Assembly: GCA_963556195.1 (NCBI GenBank)
Contig: OY744517.1
Location: forward strand, 85,346,714-85,410,713
DNA from: Sepiola atlantica
Lineage: Eukaryota > Mollusca > Cephalopoda > Sepiida > Sepiolidae
Length of the DNA stretch: 64,000 nucleotides
Reading direction: 5' to 3'
Program-made: the position numbers and the translations under genes
Notes under the pieces: generated by a model
Seen by the model: only the letters and a program-made list of their open reading frames with translations
Told to the model about the DNA's origin: nothing
Database searches by the model: none
Part shown: positions 1 to 10,548 of the stretch, in pieces
How the letters are laid out: each line of letters starts with the position of its first letter
How positions within the stretch are numbered: the stretch's first letter is position 1

Positions 1-240
1 AGATCTTTATCACATTGCACATATTGTGCATCTGTATATTCATCACTTTCCGGGTGGAGAAAGTGGCCATATGGAGCTCGTCTTATAATTCAGTAAAAAA
101 AAACTGATATCACAATTCCAAGAAGTCAACTCTATAATTATGCAATGCTTTCTGAGTAAGCGAAAAAAAGAAATTTCCTCTTCATTCCAGTCAAATGGCT
201 TTTCATAATCAAAGGCAGGTTTTGATTGGTCGATACTGAA
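1..240. other. AT-rich sequence, no gene seen
   Basis: No coding region, repeat or RNA could be recognised in this short stretch. It ends where a tRNA-like SINE head begins. Confidence 0.5.
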
Positions 241-245
241 TTATA

Positions 246-560
246 CCCGTGGCGCAGTGGATATAGTACTAAGTACTGAAGGTTGATAGTTCAATCCTCA
301 CTGCGGGTGATACAAAGAATTGCGAATTACTGAAGATTTCTTCCCAGTCATGGCAGATGGAACGAGAGCATGCTATCCCCGTGGATTTAATAAAGGATTC
401 CGTTCGAAATTCCGTCCAGATTCCCGAGTTCGACAGAAAGATTCCCGAGTTCGACAAAGTACACCTGAAGAAGGTCGGAGGTTACATCGTCCGAAACGTT
501 GCGATAAAAACACCCAAGATGAGAACAGTAGTCCGAATATACCAAATTCTATGTAAAATC
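246..560 (+). mobile_element. tRNA-derived SINE
   Basis: The head resembles a tRNA gene. A box-A-like segment lies near 250-260 (TGGCGCAGTGG) and a box-B-like segment at 281-297 (GGTTGATAGTTCAATCC), and ACCCG at the start can pair with CGGGT near 308. The body runs through 300-480, and the 3' part carries a motif (about 474-540) of the form GGAGGTTACATCGTCCGAAA, then AAGATGAGAACAGTAGTCCG. The same 3' part recurs near 13.55, 33.75 and 39.45 kb, so this is a dispersed family. Polymerase III transcription and LINE-driven mobility are inferred from SINEs in general. Two weak ORFs across it are chance readings. Confidence 0.7.
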
Positions 561-2060
561 ACTATGTTCTCCATTGCACTTTTTTTTTCAACAAATGGTG
601 CACAACACACCAATATTTTCCCAGCTAATATATCACTATTTCCTTCGCCACATTCTTCTATTGATTCAAGTTCTTTTAATCTTATCATCTTGATGATTTT
701 GTATGAAGTCAATAATTAAACATTTATAAACAGGTAAAAGGAAAAATCATTCCTTGTTTAACACTTTCAGCTTCAATATTGATAATAGATACTACATCAC
801 AATTTATGTAATAGTTCTCAAACAATCTCAATAATGATAAAATTGTGCGACCACTTCTCGTGTGTCTGTGTGTTTCTAGCTTCTACGTGATCTACAGATT
901 GTACATTTTTTCTATTAATTGATTATTTATTAGACTAAAAAAATGAAATAGAATAAAATAAAATGAATTTTTTAAAATCCTATTTGAAAAGTAATTTAAT
1001 TATAATCTTAAATCCACCGAAATGCATTTCGATTTATTCGTAAACAAATCCGAGATTGTAATCTTAATAGTTTAAAAAGAGACGGAATTACTTTAGGACT
1101 CTTCAAATTCTTAACTAATCCTCATATTATAAAAGATTGGAAGTTTTGAAGCTATTTAAATCAAATCATTTTATTAATAGAGATTAAAACAAAATTTGTT
1201 ATAACTTTATGACATTTTTGTTCAATTAATTATTTAATAAGCAAACGATATCGTAATCATAAAATTTAACTTTGAAAATCTTATCAAAAAATAATTGGTT
1301 AGGTAAAAAACACAAATGATAAAAAACGTCTGCCTAAGTCCAGAAAATACTGTGAGGCAAATTAAACTAGGAGAGTTCCATACACTAAGACATGTAAGAA
1401 ATATAAGTTGGGTGTCACATGATATAGTTAGCGCTAGGTACAACATTTTGGAATAAACTAACACCAAAAATAGTTAATGTTTATTCATTTTCTTTGAACT
1501 AAATCAGTTCAACAATCTTAATTCTACCAATGTCCCAAATTGAAAGAGGAATGTCAAAGAACTGTGAAAACGGATCCATATTTTTGTTCCAGATTTACGA
1601 CCCAAGAATTCGCACGTTTTTTGCACTTCCGACCAATTCAATTGTCATACCTCACAAGCAATTAAACTTTTGCAACATAAATCTGTCATTGATTTGGATT
1701 AAGAGAACTTCGACAGAATACTAACAACTTAATTCTCTTTCAGATCATGCGCATGATTTATTACAGGTTTTTGTTTTTTCTGTTGAAATGTCAGACCAAG
1801 AAATCTTTAAGACATGTGACAAGAAACAAACCATGAGGTCTACAGTTCAAATCACAAGATTTTGCAATTGGGATTTAATTCTGACCAACCAGTACAGGTT
1901 CTGGTCAATCGAAGCAGGTGAAAGAAAAACACTTCTTGAAAAACAATCACCATTACTAAAGAATGAAGAAGAAAAAAAACAAAAAATCTGGTGAAGTGAT
2001 AGTTAAGAGATAAATATCCAGAACAAATATCAATTCTTATCAACTCTCTTATATACTAGA
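561..2060. other. AT-rich intergenic sequence
   Basis: About 1.5 kb of AT-rich sequence without a recognisable gene or structured repeat. The ORFs here are under 80 codons, show no domain and look random. Confidence 0.5.
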
Positions 2061-2144
2061 CTAGCATGATTATTCGGCGTTGCCCGGGAGGGGCATGGAC
2101 AGCAAAACAGAAAAATTAAAAAGTGTGTAACATCTTTCTTTTAA

Positions 2145-2150
<6 letters not shown>
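2061..2150 (-). mobile_element. Helitron-like 3' end fragment
   Basis: Read on the minus strand, the segment ends in CTAG followed by T at 2060. A GC-rich short palindrome (GCCCGGGCAACGCCG-like) lies 10-25 bases upstream. This is the organisation of a Helitron 3' terminus and matches the ends at 18368, 37020 and 10429. The rest of the element is lost in the (CT)n and (TA)n tracts to the right. Confidence 0.5.

Positions 2151-2233
<83 letters not shown>
2150..2233. repeat. (CT)n(TA)n microsatellite
   Basis: A CT dinucleotide run is followed directly by a TA run. The TA run abuts the left terminal repeat of the Merlin-like element. Confidence 0.95.
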
Positions 2234-2235
<2 letters not shown>

Positions 2236-3074
2236 GTAAGAATATACGGAAGTGCCCCCCCCCCCCCCCGATAAACCGCTCGATAAACCACCGGAAGCGA
2301 AGACAGGAAGCGCACAATTTAAAATTGATTGAAAATGAAGCTAGCTGAATTGCATGAACGCATGTCAAGTACTACAAATTTATTTAATTTTCTTAAAGAA
2401 TTAAAATTAATAAAAGAGTCTAGATTATGTATTTGTGGGTCTACCATGAAATAGATTAGTAATACAAACTGCGTGTCGGTGGGATTGAACGGAATTCTGT
2501 TGGCGAATTCAACTATTTCGTAGAATTTGTTATAAACCTAAATAAGGAAACTTTAGAAGAAGTTATGAAGAGGAAAATAAAGCCGGGGACCAGAATTGTC
2601 AGTGATGGCTGGAGTGCCTACAGTGGCCTTATTGGTTTGGGGTATCATCATGATGTTATCATACACAAAGAACATTTCGTTGATCCAAATGATACAAGTG
2701 TGCATACACAAACTATCGAAAACTCATGGTTACACCTAAAAAGATTTCTTAGAGAAAAAGGCACTAACAGAAATTCCCATCAATGGAAATATATTTGTGA
2801 ATATTTACTTAGAAAAGAACACGAAGACGTTTTCAACGCTTTAGTAAATAAAAGTAACCATTTGTATCCTGTTTAAATTTACATGTTTGTTTTTTTTATT
2901 TTTCATTTTCATTCAATAGCGTTTTCATTTTGGTTTTTTATTTTTATTTTATTTTTTTATTTTTTTATTTTCACCCAATAGCGCTTTCACTTATGCGCTT
3001 CCGTTTGTTGGCGCATGTGCACATCCCGGTGGTTTATCGGGCGGTTTATCGGGGGCCCCTTCCGTATTTTCTTA

Positions 3075-3076
<2 letters not shown>
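2234..3076 (+). mobile_element. Merlin-like DNA transposon, decayed
   Basis: Inverted repeats bound the element. The left end (2234 onward, AAGAATATACGGAAG, then a C run, then GATAAACCGCTCGATAAACC) matches the complement of 2990-3076. Between them lies a transposase remnant of the Merlin/IS1016 type. Both ends sit directly against TA microsatellites (2180-2233 and 3077-3129), so the exact boundary and the expected 8-bp target duplication cannot be read. The element is too short for a complete Merlin, so it is internally deleted and probably non-autonomous. Confidence 0.65.
2525..2876 (+). pseudogene. Merlin/IS1016-type transposase, C-terminal part
   Basis: The reading frame gives about 103-115 residues ending at a TAA. 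It contains VSDGWSAYSGL (second catalytic Asp) and, about 40 residues later, HTQTIENSWLHLKRFL (catalytic Glu). This is the DDE pattern of the IS1595/IS1016 and Merlin families, which cut and paste DNA. The N-terminal DNA-binding domain and the first catalytic Asp are missing; homologous-looking codons may begin near 2460 with a stop in between. It lies inside terminal inverted repeats, which supports the assignment. It cannot be active as it stands. Confidence 0.7.
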
Positions 3077-3131
<55 letters not shown>

Positions 3132-3235
3132 CTCTATCCTTCCTCTCTCTCTCTCTCTATCTCATATCCCTTCTTCTATTGTCCCCTCCCCCTCTCTCAC
3201 CAATCTCTCTCTGTCAGCTCCTCTCTCACGTTCGC
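3076..3235. repeat. (TA)n then CT-rich microsatellite
   Basis: A TA run followed by imperfect CT repeats. The (IY)n-type ORFs here are microsatellite translations. Confidence 0.9.
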
Positions 3236-3597
3236 TTGTAGCTGAACAGAATTATTGATAAATTACTACATAATTACATAAAAAATTAGCTGTAAATGTC
3301 AAACCACTGACTAATTCTGTTCTTGTTGACTCCCAAAAGAATGAATATTACAATAAAATGGGCCTATATTTTGTCCACGGCAATGCCAAAAAAAGAACAT
3401 ATCAGCTTTGTGAGTATGTTTTGTGTAGATTTTTACTTTTAGCTAAACAGACACACAGACAGACACTTTTCCTTTATAGAAGAAATTAATTTATTTATGT
3501 AGTATGCCTCATTAGGCATCTCTTATTTTAATTAAAATTTAATAAAAAAGAAAAACCCCAAAAAAACAAACAACTACTAGTGGGTATAGATGTTTTG

Positions 3598-4274
3598 GTA
3601 CTGTTCCAGATGACGCGCCTAATTTCTGTGACTTCACGTCGACGACGATCAGGCAGGTCGCGGAAGCGCCTGAGAGTTGCCGAGACGAAAACGCCAAGCG
3701 TTAATGGAAGGCTTGCAGACGATAATATAAGACGAATAAATTCAAAGAAAAAATACATAGATAAAAAGATAAAAACCGAACAAACTGTAGGGTGCGGGTC
3801 AAATGAACCATTTTCAATCAAATGTGTAGAAAGAATTTTTTGGGGGTGGCGGGCGGGGGGGATTTTGTCAATGTTTTCTTTTTCATTTGTTTCGCTGTTT
3901 TTCTTTTTAGGGTTAGGGTTTATGGCTATGGCTCCCGTTAGGGTTTAAGGTTAGGGTTTAGGGTTAGGGCTCCCGTTCTTAGAGATAGCCAAGCCTTGCA
4001 TTCAAACTGCCAAGCTCTAATTGGAATACTGGCAGATGCTAATATAAGACGAATAAATTCAAAGAAAAAATACATCGATTAAAATAATTTTTTTTTTTTG
4101 TAAAAATAATGTTTGTTTGTTTTTTGGGGAGGGGGGCAAAATTTTGTCAATGTTTTTATAAGATAAAAGAAAGAAAAAATATTATTATTACGTCAGCGCT
4201 CGGGCGCTTCCACGACATGCCCGATCGTTGTCGACGCGAAGTCACGGAAATTAGGCGTGTCATCTGGAACAGTA
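3598..4274. repeat. Inverted duplication around telomere-like core
   Basis: The arm at 3598-3674 (GTACTGTTCCAGATGACGCG at its outer edge) is the imperfect complement of 4199-4274. Between the arms a second motif is directly repeated (AATATAAGACGAATAAATTC near 3724 and 4042), as is ATTTTGTCAATGTTTT near 3864 and 4141. The whole resembles a fold-back element or a palindromic rearrangement. No transposase is present. Confidence 0.65.
3906..3970 (+). repeat. Interstitial TTAGGG-like repeats
   Basis: Degenerate TTAGGG and TTTAGGG units, interrupted twice by GCTCCCGTT. They lie between the arms of the inverted duplication and are internal, so this is not a chromosome end. Confidence 0.8.
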
Positions 4275-4427
4275 CTGATTTTTTTACTCTTGGATCAGCG
4301 CTTATCAAGGCGTTGGGGGCTACTTGAGTATAACAGTTAAAGCGACCATCAGATGGACGTTGAGTTCCACCGCGCAAGAATTGGAAACACCCGTGGAAAT
4401 AGCAGAAGATTTCTTAAGAGGAATTGA

Positions 4428-5530
4428 TTATCTAAGAAGACGACTTAACAAGTATTTGTTTACATTAGACTTGAAGACGAGCATGTTATAGTCGGCTGGG
4501 AAGCAGCTTCGTGGTATTTTGTTCCACAGACGGGACACTCTTGGAAAGAAACTATGCGCTCCAAATTGGAAGAGAGGGAGTCAGAAAGATCTCGGTCATC
4601 AGTGCTCTTCGAGGTGCTGCCATAGATAGTTGTGTCGTCTGTGTAAATATCAATAAATTATCTCAGGATACGATTTGGAAGATTATTTATGAAGATCATG
4701 AAGAGGGTAGGGCCAAGAATGGATCCCGATGTATGCTGACATTGATATTTTGAGCTTTGGACTTCTGCCCGTCAACAACTAGTTTAATAGACCTACTGAA
4801 GAGAAAAGATTTGATGGTGCTGAGGGTTTTATTTACTCCTCCCCAGAGGGTAGGCACAAGGCCAGTTTTATCTTACTCCCACAAGTAAGATGTGCCCCAA
4901 GATCGGGTCAAGAAAGTGGGGTTTGAAAAGCCAGCGCCCGAGAAAGTGAGCACTCTGGCTATTAAAAATTGCCTGGGTAGCCCTGTCGGCATTCCCCGGT
5001 AGGGGCGCCTCAGCTAGTAAGCAATAAACTTACTCCTCCCCAAAGAGGAGAGGCAAAGCCTGTGAGGGTGGACCTCCTAGAACTGCACAGGACAGACCTA
5101 TTGATCGGCGTAAATCAAGCTCCGAAGGACAAGACAATACCAGTATGGGGTGCAGTATCCATCGGAACAGATACTACACTTTGATCTTAGCCAAAAGGCC
5201 TTGATGGTTCTGAGGGTATTTCCAGACATTCCATAACTAGCAAGTTTGTGAGGCAAGCCTTTGTGCTAAACCCTATCAAAAGCTTTTGAGCTACTGCCCT
5301 AGAACAAAGTCATTGTCGATAGATTCACTGATCATGTGCAATATTACAGTCAGCACATCAGCTGTAGATTTTGCAGGACGAAATCCATATTACTTGCCAC
5401 TAAGTAGATTGTTTCTGTGTAGGTAGTTGACAACTTCTTGATTTATTATAGAATACTGGCCAAATCAGAACAATCTTCCAAGATTATGGAAAGCATTTTT
5501 CATTTAAGCAACAATTGAACAGTTTTGTAA
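4428..5530 (-). mobile_element. LINE (CR1/Jockey-like) ORF2 fragment, split by a SINE
   Basis: The minus strand reads pieces of a non-LTR reverse transcriptase. Near 5340-5440 is a segment like LLSGKQYGFRPAKSTADVLT. Around 4640 is DIYTDDTTIYGS, the catalytic DD motif. At 4428-4560 is the C-terminal end, like SRLWNKIPRSCFPADYN, closing with a stop at 4428. The segment between the DD motif and the C-terminus is deleted. A U2-headed SINE (4831-5200) interrupts the coding sequence. The same family occurs at 21.9, 29.5, 39.5, 41.9 and 53.5 kb. The copy is dead. Confidence 0.75.
4831..5200 (-). mobile_element. U2 snRNA-headed SINE, near full length, with TSD
   Basis: On the minus strand the element starts GGCCTTTTGGCTAAGATCAA and continues GTGTAGTATCTGTTC, the 5' end of U2 snRNA. 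A family-specific body of about 300 bp follows, ending in CCTCTGGGGAGGAGTAAAT. Flanking repeats TTGATGGTGCTGAGGGTTTT (4811-4830) and TTGATGGTTCTGAGGGTATT (5201-5220) form a 20-bp target-site duplication with two mismatches, showing insertion into the LINE. This is a retroposed element and not a functional U2 gene: the U2 Sm site and 3' stem-loops are absent. Confidence 0.88.
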
Positions 5531-5600
5531 GCATAGGGCTATTTCTAGTTGCAATTACTTGAATACTATTTCTAGTTGCAATTACTAAGACTAGCATGTT

Positions 5601-5855
5601 GCCAGGATGGTATATTGGTTAAGAGATATCATAGAGTGAATTCTACCTCGAGTTTGTGAGTCCAATCCCTAACTGAAATAAATGAAATAATAAAAGACAT
5701 GGAAGGCAGAATGAGCGAAATCTACTCCAGCAGATTAAATGATGGGTTCAGTTCGAAATTCCTACAACAAAAGGCCAGAGAACACCACGGTCGAAACATT
5801 GTGAAAACAAGAACAGCAATGAGGAAAACAATCCAAAACATATAAATAAAGTCAT
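5601..5855 (+). mobile_element. tRNA-derived SINE, diverged
   Basis: The tRNA-like head has box-A-like GGTATATTGGTTAAGAGAT and box-B-like GAGTTTGTGAGTCCAATCC. The body shares AGCAGATTAAATGATGGGTT and GGTCGAAACATTGTGAAAAC with other copies of the family (compare 246-560 and 39.4 kb). It ends in an A-rich tail near 5850. Confidence 0.65.
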
Positions 5856-5868
5856 TTGGCTTCATATA

Positions 5869-5915
5869 TAATTAGCATGATCCTTGAACTGCCATTGCCC
5901 GGAACAATTGAAGAA
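5869..5915 (-). mobile_element. Helitron-like 3' end fragment, degenerate
   Basis: TTAGCATGATCC followed by a GCCATTGCCCGG palindrome remnant mirrors the terminus at 2061. No matching 5' end was found. Confidence 0.35.
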
Positions 5916-6224
5916 CCCAAGAAACTCCTGCTTTCACCCCTGAACTCCATATAAGTATTTTTAATCAAAAATCAAATGTTCAACTATGTCTAAGTATTAA
6001 TCCCAGAACGGATAAAATTAATTCCACAAGCAGAACAATTTACACCAATTTTATGCCCCTTACAAAGATTAAAATAAAGAATCCTAATTACAATTTGTAT
6101 CAAAATTCATTACATGATTTTGATTCTAGAAAATGTCTAAAATTTAAGGCTTAAGCTTAAGGGGTCTTAAAAAGAAATTCAAATTCATAGAATCTTGCTT
6201 TATTCGTGTCTAATGATTATAGAC

Positions 6225-6395
6225 CAACTTCAATGCAAATCTGAGTTTTCGAATGGGATTTTTTCCCCATAACATGCCCCCTATATCCCTTTAAAATACT
6301 CCAAAGAAATTAAAATTTCAGAGATATTTATTAATTGATTTCTGATACTTATTGTTAAAATTTCACAAAACTCGGAGGTATTTCCCCTTTTTTCA
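6225..6395 (-). repeat. Dispersed repeat, relative of 54.7 and 55.1 kb
   Basis: On the minus strand this reads CTCCGAGTTTTGTGAAATTT and TTGGAGTATTTTAAAGGGAT. The same order of motifs occurs on the plus strand at 54700-54900 and 55130-55230. It is non-coding and of unknown family. Confidence 0.6.
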
Positions 6396-6644
6396 AACCT
6401 TATTAAACCTTCCTTACACTAAATTTAAACAAACATACATAACACTCTAAGCAAATAATGTGTCCAAACGAGAGTGACACTTGACTTCACATTTCCGAAC
6501 CATGACAACAGAAGCTGAAGAGAGCCGGATGACTAAGTCCTTCTGTGCTTTAAACCGACGGTACGAATGTTGTACTAATTTTTCTGTACCAAAATAAATA
6601 AATATATATGTATGTATATACATATATATATAGAGAGAGATTTA

Positions 6645-6800
6645 GATTTTTCACTTATAAAATAGATCATTCAGTGAAGACCGGGGTTGTTCCAATAAAA
6701 ACAAGCTCGATGATACTCGATTACAGAGTACAGAGCATTTATATGCGATTTTATTAAGGTTTACCAAAGCATTCCTTTCAGGAAAATCGCATTACGTTAA
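6645..6800 (+). repeat. Dispersed repeat next to TA microsatellite
   Basis: It contains ATTCAGTGAAGACCGGG and AACAAGCTCGATGATACTCG and ends near TACCAAAGCATTCC. A close copy lies at 21020-21160, also starting next to a TA tract. Confidence 0.75.
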
Positions 6801-7037
6801 GCATTTTAAAATGTTTCCGCTGGTTTCATATGTGATGTTGTTTATTTTAGGTTGTTATGTTTTTATTTAGATAGCTTCCAGTATTTTTAATTTTTTAAAA
6901 TTGGTTTCGGAATGTTTAATTTTTAAAGATCATCAGAAAAATTGAAAAAATAAAAAAAAGGTATAATTAAACAGACGAATTCTGTTATTTTTAACAATGT
7001 TTGCATAAATGAAAAAATACTGCCTAAATACACACAA

Positions 7038-7038
7038 T

Positions 7039-7115
<77 letters not shown>

Positions 7116-7130
7116 TATGTATACATTTTA
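7038..7130. repeat. (TA)n microsatellite
   Basis: A near-pure TA run of about 90 bp. The ORF over it is spurious. Confidence 0.95.
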
Positions 7131-7602
7131 TTATATATGATTATTAAATCTTGGAACTGATTCAAATCTTATGAGATGGAAAACAATTCAGAAGTTTAGG
7201 ATCAGAAAGAGTTAAAGTTATGCAACTTCAAAAAATAAATATCTTCTGCATCATTTCACTGAAAACTATCGTTTCTATTATATTCTTTATTCTTTTCCAA
7301 ATCACACTTTTTGCCAAACTTCTAATGGTTCTCTGACATGTGCACCTAAACGTCGTGTTCCTGCCAATCTGTTCAGCTTTTATGCTTCACACAAATTCCT
7401 CTGAGACGTGCCAACGCACTATCAACAATCTCGAGAGTCTTCTTTTGTATCCTCCCCCCCCCCACCCACACAAAAAAAAGAAATGTTTCTTTACCTTTCA
7501 AATTCAATGAAATTCATATAAGAGATTTGATGACAGTCTCATTGGAACATCTAAGTAGACACTTCAAAAAAATACATTCTTATCTAAAATATGAGTTATC
7601 TA

Positions 7603-9439
7603 CTCGTGCTGGTCAAAAAAATAGAACATATGTATAAAACTGTAAAAATCATTCCGTTTGAGATAATTTTCGGCTTTTAAATTGTGTAGGCGAAATATTC
7701 TATATGTAAATAACAATTACAACTATTTTTAATCATTTGTCATATTTGCATATATCAGACTTGATTGTCACAGAGTAGTTTATTGTCACATTAGGAAATT
7801 CAACGTTTCAATTTAATAGAACATTATTCGTTGAGTAATCTCAAACTCAAAAAATTTATGTGTTTAAAAAGATTTTGCAAGTAATTTAATCATAATCTCT
7901 CATTCTTATTGAGGACAATCTGTGAGATGTAATTGGTGCTAAAATATTCCTATAATGCTAAACTAACTGAAATAGTTGGTTTACGATAGAAACTTTTTTT
8001 CATATCAATTGCAATGTCAGTTTTTCAATATTTCGCGTTTCAAAATAATAGAACAAGACAGCTAAGAAAACAAAATAGTTTTTTATTAACTTAAATACAG
8101 ATAAAAATTAATCAATATTTAGTAGCAGCACCTTTTGCCTTGATAACAGCATCAATTCGCCGGGCATGGAATCAACAAGCTTCTCGCAAATCTGTGTAGA
8201 CACCGAATCCCATGTGTTCTGTATTGCAATATTCATGGCTGCAAGGGTAGTAGGTTTTTCTTTGCGAAGCTTCCTCTTCATCTGATCCCACAAGGCTTCA
8301 ATAACGTTAAAATCTGGCGAGTTCGCCGGCCATTCAAGAACAGGGATCGATTGTTCTCGGAGCCAGGAAGTTGTGGACTTGGCAGAGTGTGTCGGTGCCA
8401 AGTCATGTTGAAAAATGATGTATGTGGCGTCACTGTCAAACTGATTATCCAGCACTTACAGTAAATTAGCTTCCATGATATCTTGGTACACTGTTGCGTT
8501 TACATTTCCTTTGATGAAGCAGAAATTACCAACACCCTTAGCACTCATACAGCCCAAAACCATGCAAGACTGCGGGAACTTCACAGACTTTTGACACATT
8601 CTTGGTTATACCGTTCCGTGGATCTTCGGCAAACACGTGGCCCTTGGTCGCCGAAAGAAATACAAAATCGAGACTCATCTGAAAAGATCACACGCTGCCA
8701 TTTGTCTGTAGTCCAGGTTTGATGACCAGTTGCCCATCGTAGCCTCTTCAACATCTGATTTTTGTTAAGGAGCGGTTTGGTGGCAGCTATACGATTTTGG
8801 TATCCCAGTTGCCGGAGCCTTCGGTAGGTAGTGCTTCGTGAAACGTCGGCACCAGAAGCCTGTTTCCACTTTTAGTAATGTGGCTTGTTGACTGGAATCG
8901 ACTTTTCTTTGCCACCTTGTCCAGTGCCCGGTCTTGTCTTTCAGTGGTGCTTTTCTTTCGTCCGCATTTCTTGCAATTGCTGTTGGAAACACCCTTAACA
9001 TCTTTCTGGAGCACTTTGGTCACTACCGATTTTGAACATCCGACCTTGGTTGCGATTTCCATGTGCGTCTTTCCTACTTCCCGCAAATTGAACATTCGCT
9101 GCTTCTCAAACAAAGATATGTCTTTAGAGCGACCCATAATGAGAGATTATGATTAAATTACTTGCAAAATCTTTTTAAACACATAATTTTTTTGAGTTTA
9201 AGATTACTCAACGAATAATGTTCTATTAAATTGAAACGCTGAATTTCCCAATGTGACAATAAACTACTCTGTGACAATAAAGTCTGATATATGCAAATAT
9301 GACAAATGATTAAAAATAGTTGTAATTGTTATTTACATATAGAATATTTCGCCTACACAATTTAAAAGCCGAAAATTATCTCAAACGGAATGATTTTTAC
9401 AGTTTTATACATATGTTCTATTTTTTTGACCAGCACGTG
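7603..9439 (-). mobile_element. Tc1-like (DD34E) transposon with ~300-bp inverted repeats
   Basis: The left repeat 7603-7904 is the near-perfect complement of 9138-9439; its outer edge reads TCGTGCTGGTCAAAAAAATA. TA dinucleotides at 7601-7602 and 9440-9441 are the target duplication expected for Tc1/mariner. A transposase remnant on the minus strand fills the space between them. Terminal repeats of this length are longer than those of classical mariner (about 30 bp) and nearer to the long-repeat Tc1 types. High arm identity suggests a fairly recent insertion. Confidence 0.93.
8108..9137 (-). pseudogene. Tc1-like transposase, frameshifted
   Basis: The start codon at 9137 abuts the inner edge of the terminal repeat. 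The N-terminus (MGRSKDISLFEKQRMFNLRE) leads into a helix-turn-helix region (MEIATKVGCSKSVVTKVLQ). The catalytic residues are all readable: Asp in VIFSDESRF (about 8680), Asp in IFQHDLAPTHS and Glu in VIEALWDQMKRKL, with 34 residues between the last two (DD34E). The reading frame shifts near 8875 and near 8590, and a stop lies near 8464, so no full protein can be made. The coding length of about 1.03 kb is normal for the family. Confidence 0.9.
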
Positions 9440-9599
9440 TATATAATAAAAGAGTGTGTCCGGCTCGCTTCAATAATCACGTATGCAAATTTATCTTTAT
9501 GAGTAAAGAAAGAATGCTTAATTTTAATCTTGATAAAAAATGTAATTTTTATGAGCAAAGAAGAGGAGGCTTAATCTTTATTACTGATAATTTTAATCT

Positions 9600-9743
9600 T
9601 GATAATAATAATAATGATAATAATAATAAAGATTGTAAAGAATAATCATGTATACAAATTTAATTTTTATGACCAAAAAAGAGGAGGCTTAATTTTTATT
9701 ACTGATAATTTTCATCTTGATAATAATAATAATAATAATAATG

Positions 9744-9778
<35 letters not shown>

Positions 9779-9867
9779 GATTGTAAAGAATAATCATGTA
9801 TACAAACTTAATTTTTATGACCAAAAAAGAGGAGGCTTAATTTTTATTACTGATAATTTTAATCTTG

Positions 9868-9938
<71 letters not shown>

Positions 9939-9950
9939 GATAGTAAAGAA
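9600..9950 (+). repeat. Tandem units with (TAA)n inside the Helitron-like element
   Basis: Units of about 140-165 bp carry AAAGAGGAGGCTTAATTTTT, ACTGATAATTTTAATCTTGA and a variable (TAA)n run. Copies start near 9480, 9645, 9790 and 9951. (D/N)n-type ORFs here are translations of TAA/AAT repeats. Confidence 0.85.
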
Positions 9951-10124
9951 TAATCACATATACAAATTTAATTTTTATGACCAAAGAAGAGGAGGCTTAA
10001 TCTTTATTACTGATAATAAAAATAAAGGAAATAGACAAAAATAATATTTCTCTATTTTTAATATTAATGTTACTAAAATAGGAATTAATCTACATACACA
10101 CAGATGCTTTATTTAAAGATTCAG

Positions 10125-10178
10125 GAGAGAGAGCGAGAGAGAGAGAGAAAGAGAGGGAAAAAGAGAGAGAGAGAGAAC
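10125..10178. repeat. (GA)n microsatellite
   Basis: An imperfect GA run inside the Helitron-like element. Confidence 0.9.
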
Positions 10179-10518
10179 ATATTAGTTCATTTATTTAAGT
10201 AAAACTTATTTCGAATATTTTCTTTTTCTTTGTAAAACTTTACTCACATATTTGTTCTTTAAGTACGATTTAACTTACATTTTTTTTTTTGTAAAGTTAA
10301 CCATAATTCGTTGTTTTAGTTTTTACAGTAATTTTTACCTCGAGTGTAACAATAGTAGGAAATCGAGTAATTACTGATAATAATAAATTACTTAATACTT
10401 ACCCGGTTAACGCCGGTTAGCCCTACTAGTTTGAAATAAATATAAACCTAAATATCTGCTTCCCCATCTCTGAATTCTTTTGTAATCATCCAAATCTAAT
10501 CAAATAGATGATGCATCC

Positions 10519-10548
10519 AAGTTTTCACCTGTTGACAGGTGAAAACTT
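10519..10548. other. Perfect 14-bp palindrome at the minisatellite edge
   Basis: AAGTTTTCACCTGT followed after TG by its exact complement ACAGGTGAAAACTT. The right arm merges into the first minisatellite unit (GAAAACTTGAAATAGC). Confidence 0.85.

Larger units (their letters stand above)
7599..10429 (+). mobile_element. Helitron-like non-autonomous element split by Tc1
   Basis: Removing the Tc1-like element and one TA copy joins TCTA (7599-7602) to TATAATAAAAG (9442 onward). That restores a 5' end TCTATATAATAAAAG preceded by A at 7598. The 3' end has a short palindrome (CCCGGTTAACGCCGG, 10402-10416) and finishes in CTAG at 10426-10429, followed by T. TC at the start, hairpin plus CTAG at the end and insertion between A and T are Helitron hallmarks. 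The interior is a tandem array of units ending in (TAA)n, plus a GTAAA-rich part. There is no Rep/helicase. The minus-strand element at 37020-37710 is a close relative. Confidence 0.72.
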
